Positions 50,339 to 59,309 of a stretch of 64,000 nt of DNA are shown here, one piece after another. Origin of the DNA: Tepidimonas sediminis. Its GTDB lineage: Bacteria > Pseudomonadota > Gammaproteobacteria > Burkholderiales > Burkholderiaceae_C. Numbering within the stretch: the stretch's first letter is position 1; every line of letters begins with the position of its first letter. The position numbers were made by a program, and so were the translations under genes. The notes below the pieces were generated by a model. The model was not told where the DNA came from. It searched no databases and was given only the letters and a program-made list of their open reading frames with translations. Location: the NCBI RefSeq assembly GCF_007556605.1, contig NZ_VJND01000004.1, positions 62,001 to 126,000 of the forward strand, given 5' to 3'.

Positions 50339-52069
50339 ATGAGTTTCAGCCGTCGTGAATTCCTGCAGGTGCTGGCCGTGGCCAGCGCCTCCGGCATGGC
50401 CATCGCGTCGGAGGATGCGCTGGCGGCCAAGCCCGGTGCCGGCGAGCGCCTCTACCACGTGCCCAAGTATGGCAACGTCAGCTTCCTGCACTTCACCGAC
50501 TGCCACGCGCAGCTGCTGCCGATCTACTTCCGCGAGCCCAACGTCAACATCGGCCTGGGCGACGCGTTCGGCCGCGCCCCGCACATCGTCGGCGAGCACC
50601 TGCTGAAGTACTTCGGCATCCGGCCCGGCACCGCCGCCGCGCACGCCTTCACCTACCTCGACTTCGAGCGCGCCGCCAAGACCTACGGCAAGGTCGGTGG
50701 CTTTGCGCACCTGCGCACGCTGGTCAAGATGCTCAAGGCCGACCGCCCGCACGCGCTGCTTTGCGACGGTGGCGACACCTGGCAGGGTTCGGCCACCTCG
50801 CTGTGGACCAACGCCCAGGACATGGTGGATGCCTGCAAGCTGCTGGGCGTCAACATCATGACCCCGCACTGGGAGTTCACCTTCGGCGCCCAGCGCGTCA
50901 AGGAGGTGGTCGAGAAGGACTTCAAGGGTCACATCGACTTCATCGCCCACAACGTCAAGACGGCCGACTTCGAGGAGCTGGTCTTCGAGCCGTACGTCAT
51001 CAAGGAGCAGAACGGCATCCCGGTGGCGGTGATCGGCCAGGCCTTCCCGTACACCCCCATCGCCAACCCCCGCTACATGGTGCCGGACTGGACCTTCGGC
51101 ATCCGCGACGACCACATGCAGAAGATGGTCGACGAGGTGCGCGCCAAGGGGGCCCAGGTCGTGGTGGTGCTGTCGCACAACGGCATGGACGTCGACATCA
51201 AGATGGCCTCGCGCGTGCGCGGCATCGACGCGATCCTGGGCGGCCACACGCACGACGGCATGCCCGCGCCGGTCATCGTCAAGAACGCCGGCGGCCAGAC
51301 GCTGGTGACCAACGCCGGCTCCAATGGCAAGTTCCTCGGCGTGCTGGACTTCGACGTGCGCGGCGGCAAGGTGCAGGGCTATCAGTACCGCCTGCTGCCG
51401 GTGTTCGCCAACCTGCTGCCGGCCGACAAGGAGATGGCGGCCTACATCGAGAAGGTGCGCGCGCCGTTCAAGGCCAAGCTGGAGGAGAAGCTCGCCGTCA
51501 CCGAGGGGCTTCTGTACCGTCGCGGCAACTTCAACGGCACCTGGGACCAGCTGATCTGCGAGGCGCTGATGGAGGTCAAGGGCGCGGATGCGGCGTTCTC
51601 GCCAGGCGTGCGCTGGGGCACCAGCCTGCTGCCCGGCGAAGTGATCACGTTCGAGCGCATGATGGACCAGATGGCCATCACCTACCCGACGACCACGCTC
51701 AACGAGTTCACCGGCGCCCAGATCAAGGAGATCATGGAGGACGTCGCCGACAACCTGTTCAACCCCGACCCGTACTACCAGCAGGGGGGCGACATGGTGC
51801 GCGTCGGCGGCATCGAGTACACGATCGATCCGGCCGCGCCGATGGGCCAGCGCATCCAGAACCTGATGATCCGCGGCAAGCCGATGGAGGCCGACAAGAA
51901 GTACAAGGTGGCCGGCTGGGCGTCGGTGCAGGAGGGGGTGCAGGGCACCGCCGAGCCGATCTGGGACGTGGTCGGCAAGTACCTGCGCGACAAGAAGGTG
52001 ATCGGCAAGCTGAAGCTGAACCAGCCCAAGCTGATCGGCATGGAGAAGAACCCCGGCGTCGTGCTGTGA
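50339..52069 (+). CDS. soxB: Thiosulfohydrolase SoxB
   Basis: Dimanganese hydrolase that releases sulfate from SoxY-bound thiosulfonate; 576 aa, periplasmic. Tat signal SRREFLQVLAVASASG (about 4-19). Metal-site motifs HFTDCHAQLLP (about 50), CDGGDTWQGS (about 142), VLSHNGMDVD (about 276) and GGHTHDGMP (about 301), of the 5'-nucleotidase superfamily. CAGGAG ribosome site. Last gene of the sox run; followed by hairpins. Confidence 0.97.
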   Translation: MSFSRREFLQVLAVASASGMAIASEDALAAKPGAGERLYHVPKYGNVSFLHFTDCHAQLLPIYFREPNVNIGLGDAFGRAPHIVGEHLLKYFGIRPGTAAAHAFTYLDFERAAKTYGKVGGFAHLRTLVKMLKADRPHALLCDGGDTWQGSATSLWTNAQDMVDACKLLGVNIMTPHWEFTFGAQRVKEVVEKDFKGHIDFIAHNVKTADFEELVFEPYVIKEQNGIPVAVIGQAFPYTPIANPRYMVPDWTFGIRDDHMQKMVDEVRAKGAQVVVVLSHNGMDVDIKMASRVRGIDAILGGHTHDGMPAPVIVKNAGGQTLVTNAGSNGKFLGVLDFDVRGGKVQGYQYRLLPVFANLLPADKEMAAYIEKVRAPFKAKLEEKLAVTEGLLYRRGNFNGTWDQLICEALMEVKGADAAFSPGVRWGTSLLPGEVITFERMMDQMAITYPTTTLNEFTGAQIKEIMEDVADNLFNPDPYYQQGGDMVRVGGIEYTIDPAAPMGQRIQNLMIRGKPMEADKKYKVAGWASVQEGVQGTAEPIWDVVGKYLRDKKVIGKLKLNQPKLIGMEKNPGVVL

Positions 52070-52079
52070 CGGTGCCGCG

Positions 52080-52108
52080 CCACCGGCCTGGGCAGCCCGG
52101 GCCGGTGG
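52080..52108 (+). terminator. Hairpin after soxB
   Basis: CCACCGGCC (52080-52088) and GGCCGGTGG (52100-52108) give a 9-bp stem with an 11-nt loop, 11 bp after the soxB stop. No T-run follows, so it may stabilise the mRNA end or assist the second hairpin at 52177. Confidence 0.35.
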
Positions 52109-52176
52109 CGGGTTCGGTTCGCCCGGCTGGTCCGCGGCCGCGCCACGGGCGGCGGGGTGCGGCGCGGGCAGATGGC

Positions 52177-52206
52177 AGACGGCCCCTTCGGGGGGCGTCT
52201 CGCTTG
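52177..52206. terminator. Possible terminator between soxB and lldD
   Basis: AGACGGCCCC and GGGGGCGTCT pair (one mismatch) around a TTCG tetraloop, followed by CGCTT. It lies between convergent soxB and lldD-like genes and could serve both; the tail is poor in T. Confidence 0.4.
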
Positions 52207-52250
52207 GCGGGCGCCGACGCTTGCCGCCGTCGCGGGCCGGTGCGCGCCGT

Positions 52251-53405
52251 CTACGCGGTCGGGAAGGTGCCCGGGATCAGGATCGAGCGGTCGACCTTCT
52301 CGATGTCGGTGTGGCCGGTGAAGGCCATCGTCAGCTCCAGTTCCTTGTGAATGATCTCCAGCGCCTTGGTCACGCCGGCCTCGCCCATCGCGCCCAGTCC
52401 CCACAGGAAGGCGCGCCCGATGTAGGTGCCGCGTGCCCCGAGCGCCCAGGCCTTGAGCACGTCCTGTCCGCTGCGGATGCCGCTGTCCATGTGCACCTCG
52501 ATGCGGTCACCGACCGCCTCGACGATGCGCGGCAGCGCGCGGATCGCCGACTCGGCGCCATCGAGCTGACGCCCGCCGTGGTTGCTGACGACCAGCGCGT
52601 CGGCGCCGCTTTCCACCGCCAGGCGCGCGTCCTCGGGATCCATGATGCCCTTGAGGATCAGCTTGCCGCCCCAGCGGTTCTTGATCCACTCGACGTCGCG
52701 CCAGTTCAGCGTCGGGTCGAACTGCTGCTGCGTCCACGCCGACAGGCTGCTCATGTCGTCGACCCCCTTGACGTGGCCGACGATGTTGCCGAACTGGCGC
52801 CGAGGCGTGCGCAGCATGCCCCAGCACCAGCGCGGCTTGGTGGCGAGGTTGAGCAGGTTGGCCAGCGTCGGCTTGGGCGGCGCCGACAGACCGTTCTTCA
52901 GATCCTTGTGCCGCTGGCCCAGGATCTGCAGGTCCAGCGTCAGCACCAGCGCGCCGCAGCCGGCGGCCTTGGCGCGGTCGATCAGGCGGCCGACGAAGTC
53001 ACGGTCGCGCATCACGTAGAGCTGGAACCAGAAGCCCGGCCCGGCGTGCTCGGCCACGTCCTCGATCGAGCAGATGCTCATCGTCGACAGCGTGAACGGC
53101 ACGCCGAAGCGCCTGGCCGCGCGCGCGGCCAGGATCTCGCCGTCGGCGTGCTGCATGCCGGTCAAGCCGGTGGGCGCCAGCGCCACCGGCATCGTCACCG
53201 GCTGGCCCACCATCGTGGTGCGCGTGCTGCGCGGCTCCATCGGCACGGCCACGCGCTGCCGCAGCCGGATCGGCTGGAAGTCCTCCTGGTTGGCGCGATA
53301 GGTGCTCTCGGTCCAGGCGCCGCTGTCGGCGTAGTCGTAGAACATGCGCGGCACGCGCCGGCGCGCCAGCTGGCGCAGATCCTCGATGCAGGTGATGACG
53401 GTCAT
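52251..53405 (-). CDS. lldD: FMN-dependent alpha-hydroxy acid oxidase/dehydrogenase
   Basis: Family of L-lactate dehydrogenase (LldD), glycolate oxidase and mandelate dehydrogenase; 384 aa, TIM barrel. Active-site motif VSNHGGRQLDGAESA (about 260-274; catalytic His and Arg), FMN sites PVALAPTGLTGMQH (about 72), WFQLYV (about 123) and MDSGIRSGQDVLKA (about 304). L-lactate is the likely substrate because the sequence has the LldD-like N terminus, but no lactate permease or lldR is adjacent. Start at MTVITCIEDLRQLARRR. Confidence 0.88.
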   Translation of the reverse strand: MTVITCIEDLRQLARRRVPRMFYDYADSGAWTESTYRANQEDFQPIRLRQRVAVPMEPRSTRTTMVGQPVTMPVALAPTGLTGMQHADGEILAARAARRFGVPFTLSTMSICSIEDVAEHAGPGFWFQLYVMRDRDFVGRLIDRAKAAGCGALVLTLDLQILGQRHKDLKNGLSAPPKPTLANLLNLATKPRWCWGMLRTPRRQFGNIVGHVKGVDDMSSLSAWTQQQFDPTLNWRDVEWIKNRWGGKLILKGIMDPEDARLAVESGADALVVSNHGGRQLDGAESAIRALPRIVEAVGDRIEVHMDSGIRSGQDVLKAWALGARGTYIGRAFLWGLGAMGEAGVTKALEIIHKELELTMAFTGHTDIEKVDRSILIPGTFPTA

Positions 53406-53528
53406 CGCGGCGGTCTCCTCACATGGCGTCGTCGATGCGCGCCATGGTAGCGCCGCCGCCCGACCGCGCACGTGAAATGCCGTGGCCGGGCCGTGAAAGT
53501 TCGCCCCGCCTGGTGCCGGGGCCGGCGC

Positions 53529-54026
53529 TCAGCTGCAGTGCACGCTGCCGCAGCCGGTCATGGTCGCCGGGCGCACGCGGCTCGGATCCGCCAGCGTCTC
53601 GGTGCGCGAGTCGAAGCCGACCGCCCGCATGTGCTGCGCCAGCCCGGCATCCATCGTCTGCGCATGCATCGGGAACCACTCCGCGAGCGCCGCCGCCATG
53701 CGGCCGATGATCCCGGTGTCGCCGTCGAGGTAGTGGCGTTCCACCGCGCGCATCATGTCGAGGATCTCGCGGTGGTGATGGGCGTGGCAGTTTTCCTCCG
53801 CGAAGCCCACCGCCACCATCCAGCGCTCCTCGCGCGCGAAGTGTGCCTCGGTGTGCGCGATCAGCGCGCGGTACGGCTCCAGCTGCGCCTCGGCCGGCAG
53901 CGCGCGCAGCGCCGCCAGCTGCGTGACGAACTCTTCGTGCGTCTCGTCCATGCGCGCGTCGCCCGTGGCCAGCTCGGGGCTCCACGTCAGGGGCGGCACG
54001 TCGGGGAAGGTCTCGGTTTCAGCCAT
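53529..54026 (-). CDS. Bacteriohemerythrin-type protein
   Basis: A 165-aa hemerythrin-fold protein with the di-iron ligands of the family: His30 (MDETHEEF), His62/Glu66 (HFAREE), a His cluster at 81-85 (HAHHHREI) and His121/Asp126 (HAQTMD). Binds O2 reversibly; may serve as oxygen carrier or sensor. The tail (CGSVHCS) has two extra Cys. No clear ribosome site precedes the ATG. An inverted repeat with an FNR-like core lies 31 bp upstream. Downstream of rne on the same strand. Confidence 0.9.
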   Translation of the reverse strand: MAETETFPDVPPLTWSPELATGDARMDETHEEFVTQLAALRALPAEAQLEPYRALIAHTEAHFAREERWMVAVGFAEENCHAHHHREILDMMRAVERHYLDGDTGIIGRMAAALAEWFPMHAQTMDAGLAQHMRAVGFDSRTETLADPSRVRPATMTGCGSVHCS

Positions 54027-54056
54027 GGTGATGGCAAGCGTAGGCGCGCGTCAGCC

Positions 54057-54086
54057 GGCGGGGCTTGACCTGCGTCAAGCCCCGCC
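54057..54086. promoter_or_regulatory. 30-bp perfect inverted repeat with FNR-like core
   Basis: Two 13-bp arms are perfectly complementary around CTGC; the core reads TTGAC-CTGC-GTCAA, an FNR/DNR-type sequence. It lies between the rne 3' end (9 bp away) and hemerythrin (31 bp). A -10-like TACGCT (minus strand, 54042-54037) sits where a class II FNR promoter would need it. It may also act as the 3' hairpin of rne; no T-run follows. Confidence 0.5.
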
Positions 54087-54095
54087 ACGGGGCCG

Positions 54096-57000
54096 TCAGG
54101 CGCCATCGAACGGGAAGCGCATCGTGCGCAGGTCGCGCTTGGTCTCGACCAGCACCAGCGGCCCCTCCTGCGCTTCGGGCGGTGCCGGCCGCTGGCGCGG
54201 CACATGCACCGGCGGCGGCTCGGCGGCGATGGCGGCCTGCGCAGCGGCCACGCGCTGCGGGTCGGACTGGACCCATTCGAGTCCGGCGGCCTGTGCCAGC
54301 CGTGCCAGCTCGTCCACCGGCAGCTCGAAGCCGGCCGCGCCTGCGCCGGGCGCGGAGGTGGCCGCGGCGGTAGCCGGCGTGGGCGCGCTCGCCGCCGGGG
54401 AGGGGGAGGCCACCGGCGCCGATGGGGCGGCGGTCTGCGGCGCGGCCTCGGGGGCAGGCGCCGGCGGCGTGACGGCCGCCGTCGGTTCGGCTGCCGTTTC
54501 CGCCGTCGCCGCGATGGCCGCCGGAGCCACCGGTTCGGCCACCGCAGCCGCCGGCGGCGCGGCAGGCGTCAGGTCGAAGTACGAGCGGCGCGCCGGCTGT
54601 CCATCCTCGGCCGCGGGAGGCGTGGGGGCCGTGGCCGTCACGTTCGTCCCGTCGCCGGCCGCAGGGGCTTCGGCCTCGCCGCGGCGCTCGCGGCTGCGTT
54701 CGCGCCCGTAGCGTTCACGCGGGCGGCGCTCACGCTCGCCGCCGGCCGCGGCGTCATCCGCCGGTGCGGGGGGCGGCGCGTCGCCCTGCGGCGCCACCTC
54801 GGCGGGGCGGGGCTCACCCGCCGCTTCCGCAGACGGCCCGGCTTCCGCGGCCGGGGCTCCGGGGGCGGCGGTCTCGGCGCCTGCCTCGCCGCGGCCGCGG
54901 CGGCCGCGGCGACGCCGTTCGCCGCGCGGGCGCGCCGGAGCTTCGGCGGCCACGCCGTCGGCCGGCTGCTCCGCGGCGGCCGACGGCAGCTGCGCCGGCG
55001 CCGTCTCGGTCGGCGTGGGCTCAGGCCGTGGCGTCTCCGGCGCCGATGGGCGGGCGGGCCGTTCTCGGCGCCGCTCGCCCCGCTCGCCCCGCTCGCGTCC
55101 ACCCGGCTGCGGGACGGCGGTGTCGCCGGCGGTCACGGCCGCGGCGGTCTCGGGGGTCGCGCTGGCGGCGCCCGTTTCGGGACGTGGGGGGCGTGCCGGG
55201 CGTTCCTCGCGCGCCGGGCGCGGCGCGCCGACGGAGCCGGGCTCGCCGCTGCGCTCCGTGCGGGCCGCGCCGCGCTCGCCGTTGCGGCCGCGGCGGTTGC
55301 GGTTGCCCCGGCGCCCCTCGCCGCCGCCGGGGGCGCTGCCTGCCGCCGGGGCTGCAGCGGTCGGGGTGGCCGCCGGCGTGGCGCGCGGGGCGGGTGCTGC
55401 GGCCTGCAGCCCGAACAGCCGGCGCAGCCACGCGAAGAAGCCCTTCTCCGTGACCGCCGCTGCGGCGATCGGTGCCGGCGCCGCCGGAGGCACGGGAGCC
55501 GGCGGCGCGACCGGGGCGGCGGCCGCCTCGGGGGCTTCGGTGGCGCGCGCCGCGCTCACCGGGGCGGGCGTGTCGGGCAGCACCCCCTTGATGATCGGCT
55601 CCTGCCGGTTGGTGCGCTCCTGGCTGCGCCGCGTCACCAGCGCCACGTCCTCGACGATGTCGGCCAGCTTGTAGCTGGCGTCCAGGTTGTCCAGGCGCGG
55701 GTCGTCGTGCTTCAAGCGCTCCAGCTTGTAGTTCGGCGTCTCCAGCGACTTGTTCGGCACCAGCAGCACGCTGATGCGCTGCTTGAGCTCGATCTTGGTG
55801 ATCTCGACGCGCTTTTCGTTGAGCAGGAAGCTGGCCACGTCCACCGGCACCTGCACCAGCACGGCGGCGGTGTTGTCCTTGAGCGACTCTTCCTGGATCA
55901 CGCGCAGGATCTGCAGCGCCGACGACTCGGTGTCGCGGATGTGGCCGGAGCCGCCGCAGCGCGGGCAGGGGATGGAGGCGCCCTCCGACAGCGTCGGACG
56001 CAGGCGCTGGCGGCTCATCTCCAGCAGGCCGAACTTGCTGATCGGCGCGAACTGCACGCGCGCGCGGTCCTGCTTGAGCGCCTCGCGCAGGCGGTTCTCG
56101 ACCTCGCGGCGGTTCTTGCTGTCCTCCATGTCGATGAAGTCGATCACGATCAGCCCGCCGAGGTCGCGCAGCCGCGCCTGGCGCGCCACCTCGTCGGCGG
56201 CCTCCAGGTTGGTGCGCAGCGCGGTCTCCTCGATGTCGCCGCCCTTGATCGCGCGCGCCGAGTTGACGTCGATGGCCACCAGCGCCTCGGTCTGGTCGAT
56301 CACGATCGCGCCGCCCGACGGCAGCGTCACCGTGCGGCTGTAGGCGGTCTCGATCTGGTGCTCGATCTGGAAGCGCGAGAACAGCGGCGCGTTGTCGCGG
56401 TAGCGCTTGACGCGGTTGACGTACTCCGGCATCACGTGCGACATGAAGCCGCGCGCCTGCTCATAGATGTCGTCGGTGTCGATCAGGATCTCGCCGATGT
56501 CGCTGTTGAAATAGTCGCGGATCGCGCGGATGACCAGCGTCGATTCCTGATAGATCAGCTCCGGCTTGGACAGCGCCTTGGCCGCGCTTTCGATCGCGTT
56601 CCAGAGCTTGAGCAGGTAGTTCAGGTCCCACTGCAGCTCGGCGGCCTCGCGCCCGATGCCGGCGGTGCGCGCGATGATGGACATGCCGCTGGGATATTCC
56701 AGCTTGTCGAGCGTCGCCTTCAATTCGGCGCGGTCCTCGCCCTCGATGCGCCGGCTGACGCCGCCGCCGCGCGGATTGTTCGGCATCAGCACCACGTAGC
56801 GGCCCGCCAGGCTGATGAAGGTGGTCAGCGCCGCGCCCTTGTTGCCGCGCTCCTCCTTTTCCACCTGCACCAGCAGTTCCTGGCCTTCCCTGATGACGTC
56901 CTGGATGCGCGCCTGCGACGGCGGCACGTTGCCCTGGAAGTACTGCTTGGAGATTTCCTTGAACGGCAGGAAGCCGTGGCGGTCCTCGCCGTAATCGACG

Positions 57001-57170
57001 AAGCACGCCTCCAGCGACGGCTCCACGCGCGTCACCACGGCCTTGTAAATGTTGCCCTTGCGCTGCTCGCGTCCCTCGATCTCGACTTCGTAGTCGAGCA
57101 GTTTTTGCCCATCGACGATCGCCAGCCGGCGCTCCTCGGCCTGCGTGGCGTTGATCAGCATGCGTTTCAT
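54096..57170 (-). CDS. rne: Ribonuclease E
   Basis: Endonuclease of mRNA decay and rRNA/tRNA processing, core of the degradosome; 1024 aa. [20 protein letters not shown] start, S1 domain at about 35-125, catalytic region [19 protein letters not shown] and [17 protein letters not shown] (Mg-binding Asp), Zn-link [12 protein letters not shown] (about 400). After ~530 a long, low-complexity Ala/Pro/Arg/Glu-rich tail replaces the scaffold region, ending [12 protein letters not shown] leader of more than 500 nt precedes it, as in enterobacterial rne, where the leader mediates autoregulation. Confidence 0.96.
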   Translation of the reverse strand: MKRMLINATQAEERRLAIVDGQKLLDYEVEIEGREQRKGNIYKAVVTRVEPSLEACFVDYGEDRHGFLPFKEISKQYFQGNVPPSQARIQDVIREGQELLVQVEKEERGNKGAALTTFISLAGRYVVLMPNNPRGGGVSRRIEGEDRAELKATLDKLEYPSGMSIIARTAGIGREAAELQWDLNYLLKLWNAIESAAKALSKPELIYQESTLVIRAIRDYFNSDIGEILIDTDDIYEQARGFMSHVMPEYVNRVKRYRDNAPLFSRFQIEHQIETAYSRTVTLPSGGAIVIDQTEALVAIDVNSARAIKGGDIEETALRTNLEAADEVARQARLRDLGGLIVIDFIDMEDSKNRREVENRLREALKQDRARVQFAPISKFGLLEMSRQRLRPTLSEGASIPCPRCGGSGHIRDTESSALQILRVIQEESLKDNTAAVLVQVPVDVASFLLNEKRVEITKIELKQRISVLLVPNKSLETPNYKLERLKHDDPRLDNLDASYKLADIVEDVALVTRRSQERTNRQEPIIKGVLPDTPAPVSAARATEAPEAAAAPVAPPAPVPPAAPAPIAAAAVTEKGFFAWLRRLFGLQAAAPAPRATPAATPTAAAPAAGSAPGGGEGRRGNRNRRGRNGERGAARTERSGEPGSVGAPRPAREERPARPPRPETGAASATPETAAAVTAGDTAVPQPGGRERGERGERRRERPARPSAPETPRPEPTPTETAPAQLPSAAAEQPADGVAAEAPARPRGERRRRGRRGRGEAGAETAAPGAPAAEAGPSAEAAGEPRPAEVAPQGDAPPPAPADDAAAGGERERRPRERYGRERSRERRGEAEAPAAGDGTNVTATAPTPPAAEDGQPARRSYFDLTPAAPPAAAVAEPVAPAAIAATAETAAEPTAAVTPPAPAPEAAPQTAAPSAPVASPSPAASAPTPATAAATSAPGAGAAGFELPVDELARLAQAAGLEWVQSDPQRVAAAQAAIAAEPPPVHVPRQRPAPPEAQEGPLVLVETKRDLRTMRFPFDGA

Positions 57171-57425
57171 GGTGTCGTTCCGTTCTTTCTCGATGTCGAC
57201 GGCGCCCGTGGAACGGGCGCAGGCAGCCGTGAACCGGAGCCGATCGAGCGAACGACTGGGAATTGCCGGAGAGCCGCGGGGCAGGCGTCAGGCGATGCCC
57301 CGCCGGCGGCGGGGCAGGGCGCGGCTGACGCACCCGGGCGTGGGCGCGTGGAGCACGGTGAACAGGGTGGACGGGCCGGGCAAAGGCTTCACGGGGCGCG
57401 CGTCGCGATGGTCACTGGGTGTCCG

Positions 57426-57461
57426 CATGCAGCCGCGACCGCCCTCGGGGGCGGCTGCATG
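57426..57461 (-). repeat. Strong hairpin in the rne leader
   Basis: CATGCAGCCGC (57426-57436) and GCGGCTGCATG (57451-57461) form a perfect 11-bp stem around 14 bases that can pair further (CC/GG). It is about 255 nt upstream of the rne ATG, within the inferred leader. In E. coli rne a leader hairpin is the RNase E autoregulation element; sequence homology is not claimed. Confidence 0.5.
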
Positions 57462-57684
57462 TTTGGGTATTCCGTACGGGTTCGCTGCAAAAGGCGACGG
57501 TCCATCCGCCGGTGGCGACGGTGCGGCGGGTGGGGGCTTCGCTGCGGCCCGGACCACCTCCGCCTCCGGCGTCGCGCACGGGCGGACGTTCGGCCGATCT
57601 CGTCTGCCGGACCATCCGGGGCCGCGTGGCGTACACTCGCTGCCCTTGCACGGTTGCCCGGAGTGCCACCGGGCAGACGCCCCG

Positions 57685-57690
57685 ATTATA
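57685..57690 (-). promoter_or_regulatory. -10 hexamer for rne
   Basis: The minus strand reads TATAAT exactly, in a GC-rich surround where this is unlikely by chance. No good -35 is found at 16-18 bp. The start site would be near 57678, giving a leader of about 508 nt. Confidence 0.4.
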
Positions 57691-57762
57691 CCGGCGCGCC
57701 GCGTGCGGCGCAGGCCGGCCGATACCCGTTGTTCCGGAAAGCCTTCCGATGATCGCAGCCGC

Positions 57763-58755
57763 ATGAGCGCCGACCAACCCACCGTGCGCCACCTGACGGT
57801 CGACGCCGAGACGGCCGGTCAGCGCCTCGACAACTTCCTCGTGCGTGTCCTCAAGGGAGCGCCCAAGTCGCTGATCTACCGCATCATCCGCAGCGGCGAG
57901 GTGCGCGTCAACAAGGCGCGCGCGCGCGCCGAGACACGTCTGGCGGCGGGCGACGTGGTGCGCGTGCCGCCGCTGCGGCTGGCGCCGGCGCCGGCGGCCG
58001 GGCAGGCGGCCGTGCACGTGCCCGCGCGGGCGTTCGAGGTGCTGTACGAGGACGACTGGCTGCTGGCGCTGGACAAGCCCGCCGGGGTGGCGGTGCACGG
58101 CGGCAGCGGCGTGGCCCACGGCGTCATCGAGCAGCTGCGCCGGGCGCGCCCGCAGGCGCCGCTGCTGGAGCTGGTGCACCGGCTGGACCGCGAGACCAGC
58201 GGCGTGCTGCTGGTGGCCAAGAAGCGCAGCGCGCTCAAGGCTCTGCAGGACCAGTTCCGCCAGCGCAGCACCGGCAAGACCTACCTGGCGCTGGTGCGCG
58301 GTGCTTGGCCGGCCCGGCGCAAGGTCATCGACGTGCCGCTGCAGCGCTACCTGCTGCCCGATGGCGAGCGGCGCGTGCGCGTGGTGGCGCCCGACGATCC
58401 GCAGGGCCAGCGGGCGCTGTCGCTGGTGCGCCTGCGCGGGACGGTCGCGCCGCCGCCAGCCTGCGCCGCGCCGGCCGATGCGGTCGCCTCGCTGCTGGAG
58501 GTCACGATCAAGACCGGACGCACGCACCAGATCCGGGTGCACCTGGCGCACGCCGGCCATCCGATCGCCGGCGACGACAAATACGGCGATTTCGCCTGGA
58601 ACCGGGCGTTGGCGCGTTGCGGCCTTGGGCGCATGTTCCTGCATGCCTGGCGATTGACGATCCGTCATCCGGCCGAGGACCGGACGCTGGCGCTGGAGGC
58701 GCCGTTGCCGGCGGAATTGCGCAACTGGGGTGACGTGGCACGGCTTTTGGAATAG
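57763..58755 (+). CDS. rluC: 23S rRNA pseudouridine synthase RluC
   Basis: Makes pseudouridines 955, 2504 and 2580 in E. coli 23S rRNA. 330 aa: S4 RNA-binding domain at about 18-75 (GQRLDNFLVRVLKGAPKSLIYRII, split), catalytic Asp in LVHRLDRETSGVLLVAKK (about 140-157), and TIKTGRTHQIRVHLAHAGHPIAGD near 250. Divergent from rne; the two genes are neighbours in many proteobacteria (E. coli included). The start MSADQPTVRHLTVDAETAGQ is set by the S4 domain. Confidence 0.95.
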   Translation: MSADQPTVRHLTVDAETAGQRLDNFLVRVLKGAPKSLIYRIIRSGEVRVNKARARAETRLAAGDVVRVPPLRLAPAPAAGQAAVHVPARAFEVLYEDDWLLALDKPAGVAVHGGSGVAHGVIEQLRRARPQAPLLELVHRLDRETSGVLLVAKKRSALKALQDQFRQRSTGKTYLALVRGAWPARRKVIDVPLQRYLLPDGERRVRVVAPDDPQGQRALSLVRLRGTVAPPPACAAPADAVASLLEVTIKTGRTHQIRVHLAHAGHPIAGDDKYGDFAWNRALARCGLGRMFLHAWRLTIRHPAEDRTLALEAPLPAELRNWGDVARLLE

Positions 58756-58758
58756 AAT
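58730..58758 (+). promoter_or_regulatory. Sigma-70 promoter for the H-NS-like gene
   Basis: GTGACG (58730-58735), a 17-bp spacer, then TAGAAT (58753-58758). The -35 matches at four and the -10 at five of six positions. It lies inside the last codons of rluC; transcription would start near 58765, 65 nt before the H-NS-like ATG. Confidence 0.55.
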
Positions 58759-58829
58759 CGAGCGATCCGGATCGTCCCGGACGTTGCAGTCGTCTCAATC
58801 CTTCACCCATTCAACCAGGAACGTCGATC

Positions 58830-59141
58830 ATGGCCACCTACGCCGAACTCAAAGCCCAGGCCGAAGCCCTGCTGCGTCAGGCCGAACAGGTCCGCCAACA
58901 GGAGCGCGCCGGCGTCATCGCCGACATCCGCGCCAAGATGAAGGAATACGACATCACGGTCGAGGAGTTGGCCGGCACGGCGCGCGGCGGCAAGCGTCGC
59001 AGTGCCCGTTCCAAGGCCGCGCCGAAATACCGCGGGCCCAATGGTGAGACGTGGTCCGGTGGGCCGGGGCGCAAGCCGGGCTGGGTGCGCGCGATCCTGG
59101 AGGCCGGCGGCGACATCGAGCAATACCGCATCGCCTCGTAA
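58830..59141 (+). CDS. H-NS family nucleoid protein
   Basis: A 103-aa protein of the H-NS/Bph3/MvaT-like group typical of Burkholderiales. N-terminal coiled coil (ELKAQAEALLRQAEQVRQQE, about 5-24), a basic linker (GGKRRSARSKAAPK), and the C-terminal DNA-binding domain with the core GETWSGGPGRKPGWVRAIL (about 71-89; the canonical core is W-[ST]-G-x-G-x-x-P). It silences AT-rich, often transferred DNA. Own promoter and terminator, so monocistronic. Confidence 0.92.
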   Translation: MATYAELKAQAEALLRQAEQVRQQERAGVIADIRAKMKEYDITVEELAGTARGGKRRSARSKAAPKYRGPNGETWSGGPGRKPGWVRAILEAGGDIEQYRIAS

Positions 59142-59217
59142 TGCGGCAGCGGGGCGCGGCGGTGCGCCCCCGCGCGTGATCGGCAGCGCCACGGTGGCGC
59201 TGCGCGGATGGTCCAGC

Positions 59218-59246
59218 AGGCGCCTCGGGCGCCTTTCGATTTTTTC
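59218..59246 (+). terminator. Rho-independent terminator of the H-NS-like gene
   Basis: AGGCGCC (59218-59224) and GGCGCCT (59228-59234) pair with a 3-nt loop, followed by TTCGATTTTTT. A second GC-rich palindrome (59185-59203) precedes it. It lies between the H-NS-like gene and the phosphatase gene. Confidence 0.75.
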
Positions 59247-59309
59247 ATTTCGCCGTCTGCGGGAACCTGCCGGTGGCGGCGGGATCCCTCGGGCGGGGGT
59301 GACAGGGTC

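Larger units (their letters stand above)
57171..57762. other. 592-bp divergent rne-rluC intergenic region
   Basis: No gene is supported here. The region holds a perfect -10 hexamer on the minus strand (57690-57685), a strong hairpin at 57426-57461, and GC-rich sequence of no clear coding quality in either direction. Most of it is probably the long 5' leader of rne. Confidence 0.7.

Noticed and set aside
54204-57752. Long plus-strand frame opposite rne
   Set aside because: Arg/Gly-rich reverse translation of the Ala/Pro/Glu-rich rne tail; no domain.
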